Shown here: one piece after another, positions 20,727 through 27,490 of the stretch | Layout of the letters: every line of letters begins with the position of its first letter | Numbering within the stretch: position 1 is the stretch's first letter | From: Shouchella clausii | GTDB lineage: Bacteria; Bacillota; Bacilli; Bacillales; Bacillaceae_D | NCBI RefSeq assembly: GCF_001598215.1 | Contig: NZ_BCXJ01000008.1 | Span: 1 to 64,000, forward strand | Direction: 5' to 3' | DNA length: 64,000 nt | The notes under the pieces: model-generated | Databases searched by the model: none | Seen by the model: the letters and a program-made list of their open reading frames with translations, nothing else | What the model was told of the DNA's origin: nothing | Program-made: the position numbers and the translations under genes

Positions 20727-20800
20727 TAGCGGCGGAGGGGATCGAACCCCCGACCTCACGGGTATGAACCGTACGCTCTAGCCAGCTGAGCTACACCGCC
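20727..20800 (-). tRNA. tRNA-Met (anticodon CAT)
   Basis: Minus-strand 74-nt cloverleaf beginning GGCGGTGTAGCTCAG, anticodon loop TTCATAC with CAT, T-loop TTCGATC and a seven-pair acceptor stem ending with a G-U pair at the open end. The position between yabR and spoIIE matches the B. subtilis elongator tRNA-Met there. No CCA is encoded (TCT follows A73). The CAT anticodon could also be tRNA-Ile2, but the body is like the B. subtilis Met tRNA. Confidence 0.93.
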
Positions 20801-20821
20801 TCGCTTTTCACGACATTATTT

Positions 20822-20850
20822 AATATACTTGTTTTTTCTACGAAAGTCAA
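20822..20850 (-). promoter_or_regulatory. tRNA-Met promoter
   Basis: Minus strand -35 TTGACT (20845-20850), a 17-bp spacer and -10 TATATT (20822-20827), ending about 20 bp before the tRNA. Confidence 0.8.
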
Positions 20851-20888
20851 CATTAAAATCTAGTGAGGAACAGGGTTTCCTTCTCACC

Positions 20889-20984
20889 TCTGACTGTAGG
20901 AACAACTCGCAAACGTCATCTTCGCCCCATCTGTCAAGTGTTTTCTATCAGTCTGAGGATGTTGTCGACTTTGTCGACAACATC
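20889..20984 (-). repeat. dispersed 3'-end repeat, copy B
   Basis: On the plus strand it runs from CTGACTGTAG to GTGTTTTCTATCAGTCTGAGG and on into GATGTTGTCGAC-TTT-GTCGACAACATC, a perfect 12-bp inverted repeat (20958-20969 with 20973-20984). The right end GTTTTCTATCAGTCTGAGG is identical to copy C. It lies downstream of yabR. Confidence 0.65.
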
Positions 20985-21011
20985 AGAGGAGCAGGATTAC
21001 CCTGCTCCTCT
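20985..21011 (-). terminator. hairpin after yabR
   Basis: Perfect 11-bp stem AGAGGAGCAGG/CCTGCTCCTCT with a 5-nt loop, 46 bp after the yabR stop. It lacks a T run and abuts repeat copy B, whose own hairpin follows. The pair may act together as a 3'-end structure. Confidence 0.5.
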
Positions 21012-21056
21012 ATCATTCCTATTTACAAACAGATATACGTTACACAAGCAACATCG

Positions 21057-21485
21057 CTATCCGCGTTTTGCACCCCGACCGCCGCGTTTAGACTCTGTTT
21101 GCCTTTTGATCGTCGACAAACGTTCTTCGCTATCCTTTAGGAAACGGCTCATCTTGTCTTCAAAAGACGCAGCAGGGCGCGATTTTCCGCCTCCTCGATT
21201 ATTACTGGAGCGCGGATGAGGGCGCGGAGGGCGGCTTTCTCCTTCGGGACGGTCAACCGCTTTACGGATCGAAAGACCAATTTTGCCGTCTTTTTCTATA
21301 TTGACGACTTTCACTGTCACTTCATCGCCAACCTTTAAAAGTTCATTTATATCTTTTACATAATGATCCGCAACCTCACTAATGTGAACCAGACCCGTTG
21401 ACCCGCCTGGCAATTCCACAAATGCACCGAAATGTGTAATGCCAGTCACCTTGCCTTGCAGCTTGCTGCCTGCTTCAATGGACAT
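21057..21485 (-). CDS. yabR: S1 RNA-binding domain protein YabR
   Basis: Small general RNA-binding protein, 142 residues from ATG 21485. The S1 domain fills residues 1-75 (GKVTGITHFGAFVELPGGSTGLVHISEVAD and DGKIGLSIRKA). The rest is a basic, proline- and glycine-rich linker and a C-terminal motif SFEDKMSRFLKDSEERLSTIKR that B. subtilis YabR shares. The frame extends four codons upstream, but AAGGAGG directly abuts that ATG and is correctly spaced only for 21485. Follows divIC as in B. subtilis. Confidence 0.92.
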   Translation of the reverse strand: MSIEAGSKLQGKVTGITHFGAFVELPGGSTGLVHISEVADHYVKDINELLKVGDEVTVKVVNIEKDGKIGLSIRKAVDRPEGESRPPRPHPRSSNNRGGGKSRPAASFEDKMSRFLKDSEERLSTIKRQTESKRGGRGAKRG

Positions 21486-21562
21486 GAAAACGTACATCCT
21501 CCTTAAATTTTGGGTGAACTAAACGTACTCCAATATATTATACCCGACCTGAAATTTTGGTG

Positions 21563-21955
21563 TCAATCGCTCGACTGCTGCTTGGAGACGTTAATTCTTG
21601 TTTCGCCTGGAAGAGTGAGGTAATAATCACGTCTGGCAATCTCTTTAATAAATTCATCGTCTTGAAAATTGGCAATGTCGCGTAAGAGTTGTTCTTCCTC
21701 ATTCTTTAGCTGCTCCAATTGTTCAGCCGCAGCTTGTTGTTCTTCCCGTTTTTCATTAATATCGGCTCGTTGTGAGAACAGCGTTACACTGCAACAAATA
21801 GCGAGCACACTAAAGACGATGCCCATAAATCCAAGCCGACGATAGAGGCCTTTTCGCCTTTTCGCTTGTCGGATTAGTTCTTGCTGCCTTTGCTCCATAT
21901 AGTCTGTGTCAAGTTCTTTAATCGTTGCCCGGTGTTTCACTGCCAAATCGCTCAC
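21563..21955 (-). CDS. divIC: cell division protein DivIC (FtsB-like)
   Basis: Bitopic septum protein acting with DivIB and FtsL. The 130-residue product has a basic cytoplasmic N-terminus, one membrane helix (about residues 42-62), then an extracytoplasmic coiled coil (NEKREEQQAAAEQLEQLKNEEEQL) and the conserved FIKEIARRDYYLTLPGETR end. It overlaps the end of yabQ by 4 bp, so the two are coupled. Confidence 0.93.
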   Translation of the reverse strand: MSDLAVKHRATIKELDTDYMEQRQQELIRQAKRRKGLYRRLGFMGIVFSVLAICCSVTLFSQRADINEKREEQQAAAEQLEQLKNEEEQLLRDIANFQDDEFIKEIARRDYYLTLPGETRINVSKQQSSD

Positions 21956-22515
21956 CTCTCATCTTTTTTCCTAAAACGCTCCAATCGTTCCTGCCATTTA
22001 CGCAAGATAGGCTGTCCTTTTTTTAAAAGGCCAATAAGGCCTAGTTTTTTCATTAGCCAATATAGGGGTTTAAGCAGGACATAAAGAATGATGCTCCACA
22101 CAGAGATTACTATAATCATAACGAAGCGGCGCACGGACATCAACAACCATTTTATCGGCATGACAATGAGCGCTTTAAAAAGACTCCAAACGAAACGGAA
22201 TACAGTGTGAACGATATTAATGACCAAATTGACGAGCCAATTATATACGCCTTTAAACAATGCTTGGTAGGCAGCATAACCGCATAGTAGCGCCAAAAAT
22301 ACATAAATTCGGATATCTCCCTGGTTTGTCTTAAATAAAATATAAAAGACAAGCAGCGCTTGGACAATCCAAAATGTAATGTCAAGCAAAGCGATGTGAA
22401 TGCGGAAGGTACGTTGCCTAGGCAGAAAACGGCCGTACGTATCAATAGCCGCGCCAAGGCAAATGCCCATTGCGGCCATAGCGACCATTGTATAGAACTG
22501 AACAGTTAAAGCCAT
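21952..22515 (-). CDS. yabQ: spore cortex biosynthesis protein YabQ
   Basis: Needed for spore cortex formation in B. subtilis; a membrane protein of the mother cell. The 187-residue product has four to five hydrophobic segments: N-terminal VQFYTMVAMAAMGICLGAAIDTY, LLDITFWIVQALLVFYIL and others. It ends in a basic tail. It starts inside the last codon of yabP (TAATG overlap) and overlaps divIC, so yabP-yabQ-divIC form one coupled unit. Confidence 0.92.
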   Translation of the reverse strand: MALTVQFYTMVAMAAMGICLGAAIDTYGRFLPRQRTFRIHIALLDITFWIVQALLVFYILFKTNQGDIRIYVFLALLCGYAAYQALFKGVYNWLVNLVINIVHTVFRFVWSLFKALIVMPIKWLLMSVRRFVMIIVISVWSIILYVLLKPLYWLMKKLGLIGLLKKGQPILRKWQERLERFRKKDER

Positions 22516-22829
22516 TATTTAAACAGTTTTCCAAAGAGCCCTTTGGATTTTCCTTGCTGGTTTTGATCGACATAAATCAGGTCGTGGATTTTTCCCTCAA
22601 TCGAGACATTTCCTTGCTCTACATTTAAGTTTTTCATATAAAGGTTTTCGCCTCGGACCGATAAATAGCCTTGCACCGTTTCCAGCAAAAATTCTTCGTT
22701 ATCGAAGCTGTCTACTTGTTTGACGCCTGTTATATCTAATTGCTTGCGCCCGCGCAACGTAACGTCGTGGTCGTTGTTTTTTCGTTCACGTCCCATTGGC
22801 GTGCCAAACTCGTAAGTAGAACCGTCCAT
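22515..22829 (-). CDS. yabP: sporulation protein YabP
   Basis: Mother-cell sporulation protein of the YabP/YqfC family. From ATG 22829 (preceded by AGGAGGG) it is 104 residues with the family core HDVTLRGRKQLDITGVKQVDSFDNEEFLLET. The frame stays open to 22916, but that stretch lacks similarity and contains the ribosome site. In B. subtilis the gene sits directly after yabO (rqcP); here more than 4 kb of other genes separate them. A sigma-E promoter is expected but was not identified. Confidence 0.92.
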   Translation of the reverse strand: MDGSTYEFGTPMGRERKNNDHDVTLRGRKQLDITGVKQVDSFDNEEFLLETVQGYLSVRGENLYMKNLNVEQGNVSIEGKIHDLIYVDQNQQGKSKGLFGKLFK

Positions 22830-22963
22830 TTTCTGCACCCTCCTAGAAAGCATGTCTTTATTGCAATGTATGCATGGGGCTTTGCCCCTAGAACAAGCTT
22901 CTAGCACAAAACACACTCTAATGGAGACGGCCTACCCTATTCGTTTAAAGGAGTTACGTCCAG

Positions 22964-23557
22964 TTATGAAAGTTCTTTGCCCTTTTGCGTTTCTGTTTTT
23001 GGGCGCTCTTGAACGCGGCGCTTTAAGTAGATGCCGACTGCAAGAAGAATAGCCACTCCTAACATCGCATACGTCAAGTATGAATGAACCATGTTCTCGG
23101 CTGCACGACCATATACATAAAAGAGGATACCAACAGCATAAAATTTAGCAGCCCTTCCAAGCGCTGCATAAACCATTAGTTTCCATAACGAAAATTGGAG
23201 CGCTCCTGATAAAATCGTAAATACTTTAAAAGGGATCGGCGTAAAGGCGCCAATTAATATAGCTGCCTCTCCGTTCTTTTTAAACAGTTTCTCGGCCTTT
23301 GTTAAAGCGGTTGGCTTTAACCACTTTTGCAAGACAGAATTTCCGAGCAAACGGCCGAGCATGTATCCAACTGGCGTGCCAAGAAGACAAGCGATATACC
23401 CTACTGTTGCAAACCAAATGGCTTGGTTTGGGTGAAGCAAGCTTAAGGACACTTGTAGAAAAAACGCAGGGACTGGAAAAATCACAGCATCTGCAAAGGC
23501 GTGCACGAACAACCCCCAGTAACCAAAATCTTCTAAAAACCCCATTATTCCGTCCAA
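22964..23557 (-). CDS. VTT/DedA-family membrane protein (YqaA type)
   Basis: Predicted 197-residue inner-membrane protein of the VTT (SNARE-associated, DedA-like) superfamily, whose members flip lipids. Seen: FGYWGLFVHAFADAVIFPVPAFF at the N-terminus, the GTPVGYMLGRLLG segment, then GAFTPIPFKVFTILSGAL, which resembles the family's re-entrant loop with F-x-R/P-P; four to five hydrophobic stretches and a basic C-tail. TTG 23557 fits the GAGAGGGG site; ATG 23545 is an alternative. First of the accessory genes between rqcP and yabP; its lipid substrate is unknown. Confidence 0.8.
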   Translation of the reverse strand: MDGIMGFLEDFGYWGLFVHAFADAVIFPVPAFFLQVSLSLLHPNQAIWFATVGYIACLLGTPVGYMLGRLLGNSVLQKWLKPTALTKAEKLFKKNGEAAILIGAFTPIPFKVFTILSGALQFSLWKLMVYAALGRAAKFYAVGILFYVYGRAAENMVHSYLTYAMLGVAILLAVGIYLKRRVQERPKTETQKGKELS

Positions 23558-23644
23558 TCGATAGGCGCCCCTCTCTTAAACAAGAGCTTCTTTTATTCTC
23601 TATTTTTATGAGCGCTTGCGCTGTCTAAGTACAGCCTTGCGAAC

Positions 23645-24691
23645 TTAGTTCATTGGCTGTGCTTGTTTCTCCTGCTTTAGCTGCTCATTTTTTTTCTTAA
23701 ATTTTTCATTATGGGAAGATACATACGCTTGCTTATCCGCTTTCGGGTCCAAAAACTGCTTGACGCCATTAACCGCTGTCGCCCCTTCAACAAACGCTCC
23801 CGATATGAGCTGAAGTTTCCCTGCATGCCTTGTCACGTCCCCTGCGGCAAAAATGCCAGGCTGACTTGTCTCCATACAAGCTGATACGCGGAGAAAGCCG
23901 TCCTCTTCCAATTCAAGGCCTGCTTCAATCAAAAAGCAACCATCTAGTTTCATTCCATGGTTTACAATGACAGCATCGACTTCAATTTGTCGTTGTTCCC
24001 CTGTATCACAATGGGCAAGGGTAACCGCTTCAATGGCAGATCCTACGCCATGCAGTTCTTTTATTTGGTAAGGGGTGTGTATTTTCGTAACAGATTTCAT
24101 TTGTTCCACATTTTTCTCATGCCCGCCAAACTCATCGCGGCGATGGCACAGAACCACTTCTTTTGAAATGTTGGCAAGTTCGTTCGCCCAGTCAACGGCT
24201 GCATTGCCTCCTCCAGAAATTAAAACCCGTTTGTTTGCAAATATGTCCATTTGCGTGACCGTGTAATGGAGATTGGAAACTTCATACCGGTCGGCGCCCT
24301 CAATTTCAAGCTTTTGCATAACGGGAATGCCATGTCCAGAAGCGAGCATCACCGCCCGCGTATAATGGGCTTCGCCTTGCTCATTAAAAAGGGTGTACGT
24401 GTTGTCGGGCTCCCGCACCATCCGAACGATGTGTTCATTTAAACATATCGTTGGGTTAAAGGTCGTTGCCTGTTCAACAAGCTGATCAATTAATTTTCTA
24501 CCTGTTGTTGGCGGCATTCCCCCAACATCCCATATAATTTTTTCTGGGTAAAACAAAATTTTGCCGCCTAGCTCTTTATTGTATTCGACGAGCTTTACTT
24601 TTAAATCACGCATCCCTGCATAAAACGTGCTATATAAACCGGCCGGTCCGCCGCCAATAATGGTTAGGTCAAACATCTCTTTTTCCTGCAC
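23645..24691 (-). CDS. ferredoxin-NADP reductase, thioredoxin-reductase-like (YcgT/YumC type)
   Basis: FAD flavoenzyme moving electrons between NADPH and ferredoxin or flavodoxin. From GTG 24691 (GGAGG seven bases before) it has 348 residues: FAD motif TIIGGGPAGLYSTFYAG, NADPH motif ISGGGNAAVDWANEL, and the C-terminal GIFAAGDVTRHAGKLQLI. No CxxC redox pair is seen at the place used by thioredoxin reductase, which supports FNR. A Fur box right upstream matches the iron-regulated B. subtilis ycgT rather than yumC. The C-terminus is Lys/Gln rich. Confidence 0.9.
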   Translation of the reverse strand: MQEKEMFDLTIIGGGPAGLYSTFYAGMRDLKVKLVEYNKELGGKILFYPEKIIWDVGGMPPTTGRKLIDQLVEQATTFNPTICLNEHIVRMVREPDNTYTLFNEQGEAHYTRAVMLASGHGIPVMQKLEIEGADRYEVSNLHYTVTQMDIFANKRVLISGGGNAAVDWANELANISKEVVLCHRRDEFGGHEKNVEQMKSVTKIHTPYQIKELHGVGSAIEAVTLAHCDTGEQRQIEVDAVIVNHGMKLDGCFLIEAGLELEEDGFLRVSACMETSQPGIFAAGDVTRHAGKLQLISGAFVEGATAVNGVKQFLDPKADKQAYVSSHNEKFKKKNEQLKQEKQAQPMN

Positions 24692-24716
24692 GGTTATTCC
24701 TCCGTCCACTCTCTAG

Positions 24717-24735
24717 GATAATGAAAATCATTCTC
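24717..24735 (-). promoter_or_regulatory. Fur box
   Basis: GATAATGAAAATCATTCTC matches the Fur consensus GATAATGATTATCATTATC at 16 of 19 positions and lies 26 bp upstream of the reductase start, where it would block transcription when iron is plentiful. Confidence 0.7.
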
Positions 24736-24790
24736 ACTTTTCTTTTAGTTTAGAGGAGGAATGCACCATTTTCAAGCGCCAAATCGTGGT

Positions 24791-25288
24791 TTATAGCAAT
24801 TTCCCCATATAGATCTCATTAAGCCACTTGTGGCCATGTCGGATTGCCCGGCGGCGGACACCTTCTTGCTCGTACCCGCATTTCCGATACAAATGCAGCG
24901 CCCGTGTATTCTCTTCAATCACCGTTAGCTCCAGCCGGTGAAGCTGAACGCTCTGTGCAAAATGGTCCGCTTGCTCTAGCAGCTTCCTGCCAATGCCTTG
25001 GTTGCAGTATTCCTCTAAAATCCCAATCGTAATATAGCCAACATGGCGAATGCGTTGCAATCGGGAACCAAACACACTCAGATAGCCAACAAGCTTTTTG
25101 TTGTGTTCCGCCACAAAAATTGTGGACGACGGGGACTGCTGGATATCGGCAATCGCCTTCCGCTGTTCACGCACCGTTGTCGTTCTTTCCCCAGGCTTAT
25201 AGAGCATGTAACTTGCTTCTTTATCTAATTGCAATTGCAACTGCAAAAACTGCTTTGCATCGCTGATTGTTATTTCTCGAAGTTGCAC
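24791..25288 (-). CDS. GNAT-family N-acetyltransferase
   Basis: Predicted 165-residue acetyl-CoA-dependent acyltransferase of unknown substrate. It shows the GNAT order: LREITISDAKQFLQL at the N-terminus, VGYLSVFGS and IGILEEYCNQGIGRKLLEQ (acetyl-CoA pyrophosphate loop, Q/R-x-x-G-x-G/A type) and the ENTRALHLYRKCGYEQEG motif typical of RimJ/YhhY-like members. GTG 25288 is the start. It lies upstream of the Fur-controlled reductase and divergent from the hydroxyacid dehydrogenase. No terminator was seen between it and the reductase. Confidence 0.85.
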   Translation of the reverse strand: MQLREITISDAKQFLQLQLQLDKEASYMLYKPGERTTTVREQRKAIADIQQSPSSTIFVAEHNKKLVGYLSVFGSRLQRIRHVGYITIGILEEYCNQGIGRKLLEQADHFAQSVQLHRLELTVIEENTRALHLYRKCGYEQEGVRRRAIRHGHKWLNEIYMGKLL

Positions 25289-25335
25289 AGCTACTCGCCC
25301 CCAAATATCTAATTTACTTTCTCAGATATTCTACA

Positions 25336-25379
25336 TTGATTTGTTCCCTCCTGCATCAAGAAGGGAGGTGACAAATCAA
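25336..25379. other. long imperfect hairpin in divergent intergenic region
   Basis: TTGATTTGT ... ACAAATCAA (25336-25344 with 25371-25379) encloses a CCCTCC/GGGAGG pair. It lies between the divergent acetyltransferase and dehydrogenase genes, where no terminator is expected, so it may be an operator or a leader structure of the plus-strand gene. Confidence 0.4.
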
Positions 25380-25418
25380 GCATAGATTGCTATCGTTAAA
25401 CTTAGAGGAGGGGTACAT

Positions 25419-26384
25419 ATGAGCAAACCGACTGTTTTCTTAGCACGTTCTTTGCCTGAAGCTGCGCTTAACCATGTCTCACAATTCTGCCATTTGCGGA
25501 TATGGGATGAAAGCAAACCGCTAACGAGAGAAGCATTGGTCCACGAATTGGCTGATGTCGACGGCGCGATGCTAACAGGAATTGGCGCAGATGCCGAGCT
25601 CGTCAAACATGCTAGTAAGCTAAAAGTCATTAGCACCGCCACCGTTGGCTACGATGGCTTTGATGTTGAAGGCCTAGCAGAACAAAACATTTATGTCACA
25701 AACACGCCGTATGTTCTTGACGAAACGGTTGCAGACTTGCTGTTTGGCCTCATTCTATCAGGGGCGCGCCGTATTGCTCCACTGCACGAACAAATGAAGG
25801 CAGGCAACTGGACAAAACACACAACAGCACAGTCTCTATATGGACAAGATGTCTACAACCAAACACTCGGTATTGTTGGCATGGGGCGTATTGGCGAAAA
25901 AATCGTTCATCGCGCCAAGGAAGGTTTTGGGATGAAGATTCTTTACCATAACCGCTCAAGCAGGCCGGAAATCGAAAGAAAGTATCGCGCCAAAAAAGTA
26001 GAATTACACGAACTGCTTGAACAAGCGGATGTCGTTGTCGTCATGGTGCCACTTACTAAGGCAACAAAGCATATGATTGGAAAAGAAGAGCTAAGCAAAA
26101 TGAAAGAAACGGCCATTCTCGTCAATGGTGCTCGCGGTGCCGTTATTGACGAGGCTGCCCTGATTGAAGCATTAAAGCAAAAAACGATTTTTGGTGCTGC
26201 TCTTGATGTGTTTGAAGTCGAACCGTTGCCACCAGGACATCCATTGCTAGAGTTGGATAATGTTACACTAACACCTCATATTGGCTCAGCCACAGCCGCT
26301 ACCCGTGAAGCGATGGCGCTGCGCGCTGCAGAAAACCTCGTGGCCGGAGCACTCGGGCAAAAGCCTCGTGATGCTCTTTCCTAA
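25419..26384 (+). CDS. D-2-hydroxyacid dehydrogenase (glyoxylate/hydroxypyruvate reductase type)
   Basis: NAD(P)H-dependent reductase of 2-keto acids, 321 residues. Seen: substrate-domain ATVGYDGFD and TNTPYVLDETVADL, the dinucleotide motif LGIVGMGRIGEKIVHRAKEGFGM (about residues 150-170), NGARGAVIDEAALIEAL, and the catalytic glutamate and histidine in DVFEVEP and TPHIGSAT. The motif is followed by YHNRSSRPEIE, with NRS at the position that favours NADPH in glyoxylate reductases. GAGGAGG precedes ATG 25419. Plus-strand gene in a minus-strand neighbourhood. Confidence 0.88.
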   Translation: MSKPTVFLARSLPEAALNHVSQFCHLRIWDESKPLTREALVHELADVDGAMLTGIGADAELVKHASKLKVISTATVGYDGFDVEGLAEQNIYVTNTPYVLDETVADLLFGLILSGARRIAPLHEQMKAGNWTKHTTAQSLYGQDVYNQTLGIVGMGRIGEKIVHRAKEGFGMKILYHNRSSRPEIERKYRAKKVELHELLEQADVVVVMVPLTKATKHMIGKEELSKMKETAILVNGARGAVIDEAALIEALKQKTIFGAALDVFEVEPLPPGHPLLELDNVTLTPHIGSATAATREAMALRAAENLVAGALGQKPRDALS

Positions 26385-26401
26385 ACATCGTCGAACATAC
26401 T

Positions 26402-26428
26402 AGCCGTAAACAATTTTTGTTTACGGCT
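26402..26428 (+). terminator. hairpin after dehydrogenase gene
   Basis: Perfect 12-bp stem AGCCGTAAACAA/TTGTTTACGGCT with a TTT loop, 17 bp after the stop. The T run after it is poor (TGAGACTG), and repeat copy C begins three bases later. Confidence 0.6.
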
Positions 26429-26430
26429 TG

Positions 26431-26552
26431 AGACTGTAGACAAACGCTCGCATCCGTCGTCTTTTGCCTCAGTCGTATGCTTATGAACCCCCGTTCTACT
26501 CACATCTTCCCTCGCCTGCACTCCTCGTCTAACAAGCGTTTTCTATCAGTCT
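26431..26552 (-). repeat. dispersed 3'-end repeat, copy C (most complete)
   Basis: A 122-bp unit between the convergent dehydrogenase and HAD genes. Its ends are imperfect inverted repeats: AGACTGTAGACAAACGC (26431-26447) and GCGTTTTCTATCAGTCT (26536-26552, which reads AGACTGATAGAAAACGC on the other strand). The interior is C- and T-rich on the plus strand. It ends 8 bp before the HAD stop codon. Confidence 0.7.
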
Positions 26553-26560
26553 GAGGGCAG

Positions 26561-27223
26561 TTATCGATTTTTCTGGACCACTATTTCCGCCGCTCGCGGT
26601 TGGATTTGCCCTATCTCATTTACTTGGTCGTGTGCTGCACTCAAGTCTTGGCTACCTGAATTTGGGTTCACAAAGCCAATGACGCGCATTCCCGCGGCCA
26701 AGGCAGCCTGCACGCCATGTGCAGCGTCTTCTACTACCGTGCAAGCATCCGGTTGAACGCCAAGTTTTTTGGCTGTTTCCCTATAAACGTCAGGTGCAGG
26801 CTTCCCGTTAGCGACTTCCTCTCCGCTCATGACAACATCAAAATAGTCGCTGATGCCAAAACCGTTAAGCACCGCTTCAATGAACGGTCGCGGCGACGAA
26901 GACGCTAAACCAATGCGGTACCCGTTATTTTTTAAAGCTGCAAGCAGTTCTTTAATGCCAGGGATCGGTTCGACTTCCCCACTGACAACATAGGCTTGCT
27001 TTCGCTCATTGGCCTCGTTCAGCACGGCAGATACTTCAAACGTAGCACTGTGCGTTTTCTTAATTTGCTGCCACATATCCCTTGCGCGGGTGCCTACATA
27101 GGATTCTAATTCTTTTTCTCCCAGCTCGACGCCGTATTTCTTACACAGGTCTTGCTCCACTTGGAAATGGAGCGGCTCGCTGTCAATGATGACGCCGTCC
27201 ATATCAAAAATAAAACCGCGCAT
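26561..27223 (-). CDS. HAD-superfamily phosphatase/phosphoglucomutase-like protein
   Basis: Predicted 220-residue HAD hydrolase of the beta-phosphoglucomutase subgroup. Seen: DxDG motif FDMDGVIIDSEP with nucleophile D7 and acid/base D9, a helical cap (about 16-85), GLASSSPRPF, GKPAPDVY with the motif III lysine, and VVEDAAHGVQAALAAGM. The substrate cannot be told from sequence; the GLASSS and cap pattern also fits sugar-phosphate phosphatases. It starts inside the rqcP stop codon (TAATG) and so is translationally coupled to it, which is not the B. subtilis arrangement. Confidence 0.87.
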   Translation of the reverse strand: MRGFIFDMDGVIIDSEPLHFQVEQDLCKKYGVELGEKELESYVGTRARDMWQQIKKTHSATFEVSAVLNEANERKQAYVVSGEVEPIPGIKELLAALKNNGYRIGLASSSPRPFIEAVLNGFGISDYFDVVMSGEEVANGKPAPDVYRETAKKLGVQPDACTVVEDAAHGVQAALAAGMRVIGFVNPNSGSQDLSAAHDQVNEIGQIQPRAAEIVVQKNR

Positions 27224-27477
27224 TATACAGACTCCTCTTTAACAATCGTATACATTTCAGCAGCTTCTTCTTTTCGTGTGGTGTCACGTACGTCGTTTAT
27301 TTTTACCGTGACGATTTTTTGCCCAAATCGAATCGCCAGTTCATCTCCTGCTTTAACTGTTGTCCCCGCTTTTGCCACTTGGCCATTGACTGTTATTCTG
27401 CCTTGGTCGCTAACTTCTTTCGCTAACGTTCTCCTTTTAATCAGGCGCGAGACTTTTAAAAATTTATCCAACCGCAT
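27223..27477 (-). CDS. rqcP: S4-domain ribosome quality control factor RqcP
   Basis: Works with RqcH on stalled 50S subunits to add C-terminal alanine tails. The product from ATG 27477 has 84 residues; it is nearly all S4 domain (MRLDKFLKVSRLIKRRTLAKE) followed by GDELAIRFGQKIVTVKI and the conserved tail KEEAAEMYTIVKEE. AGAGGAG lies nine bases before the chosen ATG; the frame extends into yabN but that part is not conserved. Formerly yabO. Confidence 0.94.
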   Translation of the reverse strand: MRLDKFLKVSRLIKRRTLAKEVSDQGRITVNGQVAKAGTTVKAGDELAIRFGQKIVTVKINDVRDTTRKEEAAEMYTIVKEESV

Positions 27478-27490
27478 CCAATCACTCCTC

